From Rhizobium sp. Q54 (lineage in GTDB: Bacteria; Pseudomonadota; Alphaproteobacteria; Micropepsales; Micropepsaceae), in NCBI GenBank assembly GCA_945882615.1, contig CAMCWK010000004.1:88895-152894 (forward strand): a DNA stretch of 64,000 bases. The letters run 5' to 3'. Below are positions 44,447 to 52,861 of the stretch, in pieces. The first letter of the stretch is position 1. Each line of letters begins with the position of its first letter. Position numbers and translations under genes: made by a program. A model generated the notes under the pieces. That model was given only the letters and a program-made list of their open reading frames with translations. It ran no database searches and was not told where the DNA came from.

Positions 44447-45231
44447 AGCGAATCCGCGTCATTCCCATTCTGCTGCTGGCGCAGAGCGGCATGGTCAAGA
44501 CCGAACGCTTCGCCAAGCCGCGCTATCTGGGTGACCCCATCAACGCGGTCAAGATATTCAACGAGAAGCGCGCCGACGAACTAGTCCTGCTGGACATCGA
44601 GGCGACGGCAAAAGGCCGCATCGAGTTCGACTGGATCTCCGACATCGTCAGCGAGGCGTTCATGCCCATCGGCTATGGCGGGGGCGTCGCCTCGGTCGAG
44701 CAGGCGGCGGAACTTTTCAAGCGCGGCGTGGAAAAGATCGTGGTAAACACCGCCGCCGCGGAAAACCCGAATCTAATCAGTCAGATCGCCGCCCGTTACG
44801 GCAACCAGGCGGTCGTCGCCTCGATCGACGTGAAAATGAATTTCTGGAAGAAAAGCCGGGTCTATACCCGAAACGGCCGCAAGGAAGCCGCCGCTGACCC
44901 TGTGACGCTGGCGCGCGCCTGCCGGGATGCGGGCGCCGGGGAAATCATCCTCACCTCGATTGACCGGGAAGGCACTTTTGGCGGATACGACACCGCGCTG
45001 CTGGAAACGGTGGCGAGTGCGGTGGACATCCCGGTGGTGGCCAATGGCGGCGCCGGGGCGGTTGATGATTTCAAGCGCGCCGTGACGGAAGGTAAGTGCA
45101 GTGCCGTGGCGGCCAGCAGCATGTTTGTCTTTGCCAAGAAAGACGAGGGGATGTTGATTAGCTATCCGTCAGAGCAAGAACTACAAGATAAATTCTGGAG
45201 CCGCATTCCGCGTTCCGGGGCGGGCATTTAA
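44443..45231 (+). CDS. hisF: HisF-like ammonia-channel subunit (HisF2-type)
   Basis: A 262-residue TIM barrel: FNEKRADELVLLDIEATAKGRIEF, YGGGVASVEQAAELFKRGVEKIVVNTAAAENPNLI and GAGEIILTSIDREGTFGGYDTALL are HisF-like. The first strand reads VIPILLLAQSGMVKT, so the catalytic Asp11 of true HisF is replaced by a leucine, while the ASIDVK aspartate is kept. That fits the HisF2 branch, which conducts ammonia to WbpG-type enzymes rather than making imidazole-glycerol phosphate. GTG start, coupled to hisH. Confidence 0.88.
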   Translation: MKRIRVIPILLLAQSGMVKTERFAKPRYLGDPINAVKIFNEKRADELVLLDIEATAKGRIEFDWISDIVSEAFMPIGYGGGVASVEQAAELFKRGVEKIVVNTAAAENPNLISQIAARYGNQAVVASIDVKMNFWKKSRVYTRNGRKEAAADPVTLARACRDAGAGEIILTSIDREGTFGGYDTALLETVASAVDIPVVANGGAGAVDDFKRAVTEGKCSAVAASSMFVFAKKDEGMLISYPSEQELQDKFWSRIPRSGAGI

Positions 45232-45244
45232 AGTAGCGGGAACG

Positions 45245-45982
45245 ATGATGAAATCATTTGCCAAAGCCATTCTGGACAAAACTCTGATCCGCTTCATTGT
45301 GTATGTCAGCAAGCGCACGGTGCCGCTGGAACCCCGGCGCTGGACGACGCCTTATCTCGATGTATTGACCGTAACGCATAATAATGCAGTTCAAGACTCC
45401 GCTCTCTATGTCGAAGAGAAGATGGCCCGCGCGATTCCATTTCACGAAAAATCCGGAGTGCGCGATCATGTTGTCCGCCAAATCAAATTCGAAGGCATGT
45501 GTTTGGAGTTTGGTGTCTAGAATGGCGAATCGATTAATTTTTTTGCAGAGCGGTCCAAAAGTCAGTTTTACGGCTTTGACTCATTCGAAGGCCTAAAAGA
45601 GGACTGGGTCGGTGCCGGTCAGATTAAGGGTACTTTTAACCGAGGTGGAATGCTTCCGGCGGTTCACGGGAATGTAACGCTGATAAAGGGATGGTTTGAC
45701 CAGACACTGCCACCTTTCTTGGCCGCTCATCCCGATCCGGTCAGTTTCCTGCACATCGACTGCGACACTTATAGTTCAACCAAGACAATTTTGGATATGT
45801 TGTTCCCGCGTCTTCGTGTTGGCACTGTGATACTTTTCGACGAGTACTTCGGTTATCGCGGGTGGCGCCACGAAGAATGGAAAGCATGGCAGGAGTATGT
45901 CTCAACCAAGAATATATCGTATGAGTATATCGCCTACTCAAATGCCCAAGTCGGGCTTTTAGTTACGGCTATCCCGGAATGA
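45245..45982 (+). pseudogene. TylF-like methyltransferase interrupted by an in-frame TAG
   Basis: The reading frame encodes 245 residues apart from an amber codon at 45518-45520 (position 92). Before it the frame reads GMCLEFGV; after it NGESINFFAERSKSQFYGFDSFEGL, continuing to HIDCDTYSSTKTIL and GTVILFDEYFG. Together these form one class I methyltransferase of the TylF/macrocin type, with motif I split by the stop. Homologues often carry an aromatic residue here, so TGG to TAG is the simplest origin. It could be a real nonsense mutation, a readthrough codon or a sequencing error. The next gene overlaps its end. Confidence 0.85.
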
Positions 45983-46002
45983 CTGCGCAAGGAGGTAAGC
46001 TA

Positions 46003-47337
46003 ATGGAGATCGAGTTCGTCGCTCACGCCTCGTGTATCATCCGTGCCGGCGATATAGCGCTCCTGGCTGATCCTTGGATCGAGGGTACCGCATTTGACAA
46101 TGGATGGTCCCTGCTTGCTTCTACGCCAAAAGGTTATGAAATTTTTCATGATGCGACGCATATCTGGTTTAGCCACGAGCATCCGGATCACTTTTCTCCG
46201 CCGGTCTTAAAGCGAATTCCGGCGGAAGTACGCGCTAACTTGCATATTCTAGTTATAGAAACTGTAGACAAGAAGATTGTTGGATTTTGCCGTTCTCTGG
46301 GCTTTGCAAAGGTAACAGAACTTAGGCCTAGCTGTTGGTATGAATTGTCGTCAGCGATGTCGATTATGGTGGGACCGGTGGGGGACGACTCATGGTGTGC
46401 CGCCAAATCCGGCACGCAAGTGATACTGAACGTCAATGACTGCATCCTGCGTACACCTGAGGCGCTATCAGAAATCAAGGAATTGGTTGGTCAACCTGAT
46501 GTGCTGCTCACGCAATTTAGCTATGCTCAGTGGAGCGGTAATCGTTCAGATACTGTCACGCGCGCTGGAGAGGCTGCGCGAAAACTGCGGGAAGTAAGGC
46601 TGCAAGCCGAAGTCTTTCAACCGAAATGGTTGATTCCATTCGCATCTTTCATATGGTTCTCGCACGAAGAGAATGTCTACATGAATGATGAGGTCAACAG
46701 GATTGATAAGGTTGACGCATTTGTGAGCGAGCAAACTCAGGCGCGTCCAGTGATCCTCTATCCGGGTGATGTATGGACTGTTGGTCACGAGTGGAACTCA
46801 CAGTCCGCGATCGCGCGCTATACATCCGATATTTCTGGCCTGGAAGTGCGCAAACCGCATTGTGATGCGGTGGTACCATTTGATCGTTTGGTGGCAGAGT
46901 TCGATACTAGGATGGCGCGCATACAAAAGAGAACGGGTCGCGTTATCGTCATTGGATACGCGGTTACGGGTATCCTACCGGAGTTCCGCGCTTGGCTTAC
47001 TGATCTCGGGCATGCCACATCGATTTCCATAAGTGGTTGCAGCAAGAGCAAACATTCGGAGTTCGAATGCGACGTTGCGCTGAGTTCCGCCGCGCTTTCT
47101 TATTTTTTTCGCTTTGATTGGGGAGGTAATACTCTGGAAGTGAATGGTCGCTACGCTAAACCCCCAAAAGGCTTTTATTCCAGGTTTCATGCATGGATCA
47201 TGTTCGGAAACGACATGAACCATTTGCGGGTTCCTTCAGGGCGTGATATTCTGAAGCTCTTGTTTGCCCCGTTTTATCGCGGTCCAGCAAAATGGATTTG
47301 GCGCAGGGGCAAAGCCCTTCGCGCGAGCCTTCGCTAA
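46003..47337 (+). CDS. Metallo-beta-lactamase-fold protein of unknown role
   Basis: The 444-residue protein has the metal-binding HxHxDH motif in WFSHEHPDHFS (H58, H60, D62, H63), after an N-terminal EFVAHASCIIRAGDIALLADPWIEG typical of UlaG-like or CMP-sialate-hydroxylase-like MBL proteins. No Rieske iron-sulfur domain is visible. A perfect AAGGAGG ends 7 nt before ATG 46003, which decides the start over ATG 45979. It lies in the AT-richer patch between the interrupted methyltransferase and the second WbpG paralogue. Hydrolysis or oxidation of an amidino or acyl sugar is speculative. Confidence 0.75.
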   Translation: MEIEFVAHASCIIRAGDIALLADPWIEGTAFDNGWSLLASTPKGYEIFHDATHIWFSHEHPDHFSPPVLKRIPAEVRANLHILVIETVDKKIVGFCRSLGFAKVTELRPSCWYELSSAMSIMVGPVGDDSWCAAKSGTQVILNVNDCILRTPEALSEIKELVGQPDVLLTQFSYAQWSGNRSDTVTRAGEAARKLREVRLQAEVFQPKWLIPFASFIWFSHEENVYMNDEVNRIDKVDAFVSEQTQARPVILYPGDVWTVGHEWNSQSAIARYTSDISGLEVRKPHCDAVVPFDRLVAEFDTRMARIQKRTGRVIVIGYAVTGILPEFRAWLTDLGHATSISISGCSKSKHSEFECDVALSSAALSYFFRFDWGGNTLEVNGRYAKPPKGFYSRFHAWIMFGNDMNHLRVPSGRDILKLLFAPFYRGPAKWIWRRGKALRASLR

Positions 47338-47379
47338 ACGTCTGATGTCCATCGCTGATTTATCGGAACCTAATTTACA

Positions 47380-48537
47380 ATGACATTGAATCCCTTGACC
47401 ATGTCCATACGTGTCTGCGCGAAAACGGTGATGGATACCACTGATCCTGACATAACCTTCGATGAACAGGGCGTTAGCAACTGGTGGCATGATTTTCACG
47501 AGATTCTAAATCGTATGCCGTCGGCGACTGAGCGGATGCGAATTTTCGAACAGACAATAGAGCGCATTAAACTTGAAGGTAAGAACAAGCCTTACGATTC
47601 CATTCTTGGTCTCAGTGGTGGCGTCGACAGTTCTTACATGGCATTTATTGCCCATAAATATGGGCTTCGTCCACTTGTAGTTCATTTTGACGGAGGGTGG
47701 GATTCGGAGGAGGCGGTTTCGAATGTACAAACTTTTACCAAGAAATTGGGGTTCAGACTCGAAACTTTTGTAATGAACTGGCCCGAGATGCGTGACCTTC
47801 AGCGCGCTTACTTCAAAGCATCGGTTATTGATCTCGATATGCCGCAAGATCACATGATCAACGGTGCTTTGTGCAAGGTCGCTTCAAAACACAATATTAA
47901 GTGGGTGTTGGATGGAAATAACTTCGCAACAGAGTGGCTTTTGCCGCGCGCTTGGTATTATGCGAAGGGGGGCTTCGCAAATCTAAAAGGAATTCATAAA
48001 AAATTTGGGGAAGCCCCCCTTAAGCATGTGCCCGCGCTTGGTGCCTGGCAGGATTTTTATTATCGCAAGATTCGCGGGATCCAGAATTTCAAAATGCTGG
48101 AGCTGCACCCTTACTCCAAGACGGAGGCCAAGCGGTTTTTGATGAAAGAATTAGGTTGGCGTGACTATGGGGGCAAGCACTATGAGTCTGTTTTCACTCG
48201 TGTCTATCAAGGCTACATCCTTCCGCTGAAATATGGGATCGACAAGCGCAAGGCGCATCTGTCCAACCTGATTCTGAATGGCGAGATTACCCGCGAGCAG
48301 GCGTTGGCTGAATTACAACTGCCAACCGACGATCCTGACCGCCAAAAAATGGATAAGATATACGTGGCAAAGAAACTCGGCTGGTCTGAGGAAGAATTCG
48401 ATGCGTTGATTTCTCAGGCGCCGGTACCTCACGAGGCGTATGGTACGGATGCGGCACAACGTAGATTGGCCAGCCTTCTTGGATCGTTTCTGCATCCCTT
48501 CGCCAAGGTGGCTCGCCTGATGGGCGTCCGCAAGTAA
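47380..48537 (+). CDS. Second WbpG/PseA-like N-acetyl sugar amidotransferase, zinc-knuckle cysteines degraded
   Basis: A 385-residue paralogue of the protein at 25934, sharing VMDTTDPDITFDEQG, the PP-loop LSGGVDSSY near residue 80 and GGKHYESVFTRVYQGYILPLKYGIDKRKAHLSNL. The four cysteine positions read C13, T16, S33 and W36, so only one of four cysteines survives. An internal ATG at 47401 may be the true start. It lies in the AT-richer patch, three genes after hisF. The catalytic loop looks intact, so it may be active with altered substrate or partner binding. Confidence 0.82.
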   Translation: MTLNPLTMSIRVCAKTVMDTTDPDITFDEQGVSNWWHDFHEILNRMPSATERMRIFEQTIERIKLEGKNKPYDSILGLSGGVDSSYMAFIAHKYGLRPLVVHFDGGWDSEEAVSNVQTFTKKLGFRLETFVMNWPEMRDLQRAYFKASVIDLDMPQDHMINGALCKVASKHNIKWVLDGNNFATEWLLPRAWYYAKGGFANLKGIHKKFGEAPLKHVPALGAWQDFYYRKIRGIQNFKMLELHPYSKTEAKRFLMKELGWRDYGGKHYESVFTRVYQGYILPLKYGIDKRKAHLSNLILNGEITREQALAELQLPTDDPDRQKMDKIYVAKKLGWSEEEFDALISQAPVPHEAYGTDAAQRRLASLLGSFLHPFAKVARLMGVRK

Positions 48538-48549
48538 CTGAAAAAAATC

Positions 48550-49362
48550 TTGTTCGCAAACCTGAAAAAAGCCATTACCCGCACCACAGCGCCCAAGATC
48601 GGGCCTGACCAGTTGCGCCGCGCCCTGACCGAGGCGACGGGCGGCGGCGTCGATACCATGCTGGTGCATTCGGCACTGTCGGGCTGCGGCCAGTTTACCG
48701 CCGGCGTCGCCGACATCGTGGCAGCGCTGCGCGACAATGCCGGCACCTTGTGCCTGCCGACCCACACCTATTCCTACCCGGCGGCATTCGGGCAGGCTGG
48801 GCCGGTGTTCGATCCCCTCAGCACGCCGTCCAAGAATGGTGTACTCACCGAAACATTCCGCCTCCAGCCCGGCGTGGTGCGTTCGATCAATGCCACCCAT
48901 TCGCTGGCCGCCAGCGGACCGCAGGAAAAGGCGCTGACCGAAGGCCATGAGCTTCTGGACGCCCCCTGCGGCAAGGACTCGCCCTGGGACCGGCTGGTTC
49001 AGTGCAATGCAGGCGTCCTGCTGTTCGGCGTCAGCTTCCGGGCCTATACGCCCTATCATACCGCGGAAGATGCTGCGGACAGTCCTTATACCTATGAGCT
49101 GGGCACCATCGACCGGCTGCGCTATGTCGGCACTGACCGCGAAGTGCATGAGCGCCGCTCTCGCCGCCAGTCCTGGACACCGCGCCGTTTCGCGGAAGCC
49201 GGCGACCTTTTGGAGCGCCACGGCCTGGTCAAACGGGTCGCGCTGGGGCGTGGACATCTGCTGTTCGTGCGCGACAGCGCCAAGGTCCAGGATTTCCTGG
49301 TCGAGCGTCTGCGGAAGACGCCTAATTTCCTGTATCACGACTGCACGGCCCCGCTGCAGTAG
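48550..49362 (+). CDS. AAC(3)-family N-acyltransferase (probably sugar-directed)
   Basis: The 270-residue protein matches the aminoglycoside 3-N-acetyltransferase family: MLVHSALSGCGQFTAGVADIVAAL near residue 38, LCLPTHTYSYP near 65, FDPLSTPSKNGVLTETFRLQPGVVRSINATHSLAASG near 88-120 and LLFGVSFRAYTPYHTAEDAA near 155. Family members in polysaccharide clusters acylate amino sugars, and a DegT aminotransferase lies two genes away, so biosynthesis is more likely than drug resistance. The start is TTG 48550 with no clear ribosome-binding site; the neighbouring GC-rich style resumes here. Confidence 0.8.
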   Translation: MFANLKKAITRTTAPKIGPDQLRRALTEATGGGVDTMLVHSALSGCGQFTAGVADIVAALRDNAGTLCLPTHTYSYPAAFGQAGPVFDPLSTPSKNGVLTETFRLQPGVVRSINATHSLAASGPQEKALTEGHELLDAPCGKDSPWDRLVQCNAGVLLFGVSFRAYTPYHTAEDAADSPYTYELGTIDRLRYVGTDREVHERRSRRQSWTPRRFAEAGDLLERHGLVKRVALGRGHLLFVRDSAKVQDFLVERLRKTPNFLYHDCTAPLQ

Positions 49363-49380
49363 GTCCTTCGGAGTAGAGTA

Positions 49381-51510
49381 ATGATCAAGGTTGGGATTAT
49401 CGGTACTGGTATCATCGCGCGCGAGCATGCCGCGGCGATTGCCATGATTCCGCAGGATGCGGTTCTGGTGGCCGCGGCGGATGTGTCCGCCGAGCGGCTC
49501 GATGATTTTTCGAACACGTTCAAGGTCGGCCGCCGCTATGACACGGCCGCCGAACTGATCGCGGACCCGCAGGTGCAGCTGGTCGCGGTGGCCACGCCGC
49601 CATCCCTGCATGAAGAGGCCGTAGTCGCGGCGCTGGATGCCGGAAAATACGTGCTGTGCGAAAAGCCGCTGGCCCAGTCGCTGGAAAGCGCCGCCCGCAT
49701 CGCCGCCGCCGAGGCGCGCCATCCGGGGAAGCTGTCGGTCAGCTATCAGCTGCGTTATGCGCCGCGTTATCAACGCATGCTCTGGCTGATCAAGAATGGC
49801 TGGATCGGCGAGGTGCAGAGCACCACGGTCGAACGCCACGGCTATATTCCCCATTCGCTGGTGGGCAAGGGTGGTTGGTGGGGCGCCTGGAATGTCGCCG
49901 GCGGCGGCGTGCTGATGACCCAGATGATCCACGAGCTGGACATCATGCTGCTAGCGATGGGCGAGCCGCGTTCGGTTACCGCCGACATGGATACCCGCTA
50001 TACCCAGATCGAATCCGAAGACTGGATCCAGGCCAATGTCGATTTCGGCAATGGCCGCACCGCCTACTGCGCGGCGTCGGTCAATTCGGGTCAGATGCGC
50101 GGGGGCCTCACCATCAAGGGCACGCTGGGCTCGATCACGCCGGCCGCCATTGCCTGCAACGAACCGGAGCGCACCGCCAAGGCCAATGCCGCGGCGGATG
50201 CCGCATTACCTCACACCAAGCAGGCTTCGATGGCCTTCATGATGCGGGCCTTGCGCAAGGTGGGCCGCAAGCTAGGCATGAAAGACAAGGCCGAACTGGT
50301 GCCGCATGCGCTGCTGTATGCGGACATCGCCCGCGCCGCCGCCAAGGGGACGCCGCTGCCGGTGCCGTCCTCGGAAGCCTTCAAGTCGCTGCAGCTGTGC
50401 GCCGGCGCCTATGAATCGGCGATGTCCGGCGCCAAGGTCGATCTGCCCTTGTCGGCCCAGTCGCCCGCCTTCACGGGCGTCACCAAGGAGCGCTACGCCG
50501 CCCGCGCGCCCAAGGCCGCTGCTGCGCCACTGAACATCGCCCCGCTGCCGCCATCCAAGGTCATCCGCATCGGCCTGATCGGTTGCGACACCACCCATGC
50601 GCCGACCTTTGCCGAGCTGCTGCACAATCCCTTCAATGGCGATCATGTGCCGGGCGCGCGCGTGGTCGCGGCCTATCCCGGTGGCTCGCCCGATATGGCA
50701 GCCAGCGGCGGCCGCGTTGCCGGCTTTACCGCCGAACTGCGCGACAAGTATGGCGTGCCGATCCTGGCGAGCCCGGAAGAGGTTGCTGACGCATCGGACA
50801 TCGTGTTCATTCTGTCGTGTGACGGGCGCACGCACCCCGGCCTGTTCCGCTCGGTCGCGGGACGCGGCAAGCCGGTGTTCATCGACAAGCCGATCGCGCT
50901 GTCGGTCGCCGATCTGGACCAGATCTATGAAATCGCGCGCCAGACCAACACCAAAATCTTCGCCAGCTCGGCCTTCCGCTATTCCGACGGCTTGGTGAAC
51001 GCGATCAACACCATCCGCGCCAGGGGCGAAAAAATCACCGGTTGCCGCGTGAAATACTGGGGCCAGATCCAGCCGACCCAGGGCCGCTTCTTCTGGTACG
51101 GCATTCATGGCGCCGACATGCTGCTGGCGGTGATGGGCAAGGGCATCAAGACGGTGCAGGCCACCACCGTCGGCGACCGCGACGTGATTGAGGTCGAGCA
51201 TAGCGATGGCCGCCGTTCCACCATGTACGGCGCCCATAATGACGGCACCTTCCAGGTGAGCATCGATACCGACAAGGGCGGCTATGACATCGATGCGGGT
51301 GGCGCCATCGCGGCGCGCATCCTGGCCACGGCGCTGGATCTGCTGACGCCGGGCGGCTATCCCCGCCTGTGGCGCGCCACCGACGCCGCTTCCGTGTCGG
51401 GCCGCTCCGGCAGGTCAGTCGATCCCGATGCCGCAGAAACGCACGACGTTATCGCGCTTCTTGACGCCGCGGAACGCAGTTATTCCTCCAAACAGAAGGT
51501 AGCGCTCTAA
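49381..51510 (+). CDS. Tandem Gfo/Idh/MocA oxidoreductase (two fused domains)
   Basis: The 709-residue protein contains two oxidoreductase units in one frame. Unit 1 (1 to about 360) has VGIIGTGIIAREHA and the lysine motif CEKPLAQS (K95). Unit 2 (about 393-705) begins RIGLIGCDTTHAPTF, an atypical dinucleotide loop, and has IDKPIALS (K503). Single-domain family members run about 350 residues, so this is a genuine doubling. Unit 1 resembles sugar 3-dehydrogenases. With the aminotransferase downstream and the acyltransferase upstream it could make a 3-amino or 4-amino sugar. The role of unit 2 is unknown. Confidence 0.85.
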   Translation: MIKVGIIGTGIIAREHAAAIAMIPQDAVLVAAADVSAERLDDFSNTFKVGRRYDTAAELIADPQVQLVAVATPPSLHEEAVVAALDAGKYVLCEKPLAQSLESAARIAAAEARHPGKLSVSYQLRYAPRYQRMLWLIKNGWIGEVQSTTVERHGYIPHSLVGKGGWWGAWNVAGGGVLMTQMIHELDIMLLAMGEPRSVTADMDTRYTQIESEDWIQANVDFGNGRTAYCAASVNSGQMRGGLTIKGTLGSITPAAIACNEPERTAKANAAADAALPHTKQASMAFMMRALRKVGRKLGMKDKAELVPHALLYADIARAAAKGTPLPVPSSEAFKSLQLCAGAYESAMSGAKVDLPLSAQSPAFTGVTKERYAARAPKAAAAPLNIAPLPPSKVIRIGLIGCDTTHAPTFAELLHNPFNGDHVPGARVVAAYPGGSPDMAASGGRVAGFTAELRDKYGVPILASPEEVADASDIVFILSCDGRTHPGLFRSVAGRGKPVFIDKPIALSVADLDQIYEIARQTNTKIFASSAFRYSDGLVNAINTIRARGEKITGCRVKYWGQIQPTQGRFFWYGIHGADMLLAVMGKGIKTVQATTVGDRDVIEVEHSDGRRSTMYGAHNDGTFQVSIDTDKGGYDIDAGGAIAARILATALDLLTPGGYPRLWRATDAASVSGRSGRSVDPDAAETHDVIALLDAAERSYSSKQKVAL

Positions 51511-51526
51511 GCGCACAGATATCGCA

Positions 51527-52861
51527 ATGCTAGGCAAAATTAAGATGCTGGTTGGCCCTCTTATCAAAAAAGAGCTTGTCGCGGTCAATATTGATCCCGG
51601 CCATGTGCGGGCGCTGGTCAAGAAGCCGCCGATGATCCATGGCGGGCCGCAGGCGCGCTGGGCGCCCTGGCCGCGCCGCCGCCACTTCGACTCCCGCGAG
51701 AAGCAGGTGATGGTCGCGCTCATGGATCGCGAGATCAAACATGGCGGCGCGCTGGTCTATAACGGTCCGGAAGAGAAGGCTTATTGCGAGGAGTTCTGCA
51801 AATTCCTGGGCGGCGGCTATGCCGACGCGGTCAATTCCGGCACCAACGCGCTCTACGTCGCGCTCAGGGCGCTTGACCTGGAGCCGGGCACCGAAGTCAT
51901 CGTGCCCCCGATCACCGATCCGGGCGGTGCCATGCCGGTGCCGCTTCTGGGTTGCATTCCGGTCCCAGCGGACTCGGCACCGGGCTCGCTGAATGTTTCG
52001 GTGGACCAGATCCGCGCAGTTCTGACGGAGCAGACCTCCGCGATCGTGATCGCCCATATCTCCGGCCACCCCGTGGACATGGAGCCGATTCTGGCGCTGG
52101 CAGCCGAACGCGGCATCCCGGTGGTCGAAGACTGCGCCCAAGCGCACGGCGCGGTGTATAAGGGCAAGATGCTCGGCACGCTGGGCGATATTGCGGCATT
52201 TTCCACGATGTTCGGAAAGCATCACGCCACCGGCGCACAGGGCGGTATTGTCTTCACCCGCGACACGCGACTGTTCACGCGGGTGCGCCAGGTCGCCGAC
52301 CGCGGCAAGCCGTACGGCGCCTTGGGAACGCCCGGCAATGTGGTGGCGTCCCTGAACTTCAACCAGGACGAGCTCAGCTGTGCCATCGGCCGCGTTCAGT
52401 TGCAGAAGCTGCCGGGCGCACTCGTGAACCGGCGGGCTTTCGCCGATGCCGTTACCGCCGGCGTCAAAGACATTCCGAACATTTCCATGCTGGCGCCGCC
52501 GCCCGGCAGCCTGAGCGCCTGGTGGTTCTTGATGTTGCAGTTAGATTTGGCGAGGCTGGATTGCACGGTGACCGATTTCGCCAATGCGCTGAACCGCGAA
52601 GGTATTGACGGGGTGACGGGTGGTTACCCGTTTTATCCCACCGACAATGTCTGGCACCGTGATGCCAACGTTTACGGCACCAGTGGACTTCCCTGGTCGC
52701 TGCGCCAGACGAAGCCCCTGCATTATCCTCTGCCGAACGCCCACGAGGCCAACGCTACGATCGTGCGCGTGGACGTGCATGAACAGCTTGGGCCGAATGA
52801 AGCTCGCGATCTGCTGACCGCGATCCGCAAGGTGGTGAACCATTTCTCCGCTTCGCGATGA
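51527..52861 (+). CDS. DegT/DnrJ/EryC1 aminotransferase
   Basis: A 444-residue PLP enzyme: VNSGTNALYVALRALDLEPGTEVIVPPITDPGG near residue 105, VVEDCAQAHGAVYKGKMLGTLGDIAAFSTMFGKHHATGAQGG near 200-237 with the PLP lysine K231. It is longer than LegC or WbpE, with about 60 extra N-terminal residues. GITDPGG and MFGKHHATG forms differ from both other aminotransferases here, suggesting a different substrate, presumably the keto sugar made by the tandem oxidoreductase just upstream. It overlaps the next gene by 4 nt. Confidence 0.87.
   Translation: MLGKIKMLVGPLIKKELVAVNIDPGHVRALVKKPPMIHGGPQARWAPWPRRRHFDSREKQVMVALMDREIKHGGALVYNGPEEKAYCEEFCKFLGGGYADAVNSGTNALYVALRALDLEPGTEVIVPPITDPGGAMPVPLLGCIPVPADSAPGSLNVSVDQIRAVLTEQTSAIVIAHISGHPVDMEPILALAAERGIPVVEDCAQAHGAVYKGKMLGTLGDIAAFSTMFGKHHATGAQGGIVFTRDTRLFTRVRQVADRGKPYGALGTPGNVVASLNFNQDELSCAIGRVQLQKLPGALVNRRAFADAVTAGVKDIPNISMLAPPPGSLSAWWFLMLQLDLARLDCTVTDFANALNREGIDGVTGGYPFYPTDNVWHRDANVYGTSGLPWSLRQTKPLHYPLPNAHEANATIVRVDVHEQLGPNEARDLLTAIRKVVNHFSASR

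Noticed and set aside
43823..45231. Histidine biosynthesis genes hisH and hisF
   Set aside because: No other his gene is near, HisF Asp11 is missing, and WbpG-type genes are present, so the sugar-amidotransferase role fits better.
45245..45982. Frameshift in the TylF-like methyltransferase
   Set aside because: Translation resumes in the same frame right after the TAG, so a point nonsense codon explains the break; no indel is needed.
48550..49362. Aminoglycoside resistance gene
   Set aside because: The AAC(3) family also contains sugar acyltransferases, and this gene is embedded in a polysaccharide operon with no mobile element or other resistance gene.
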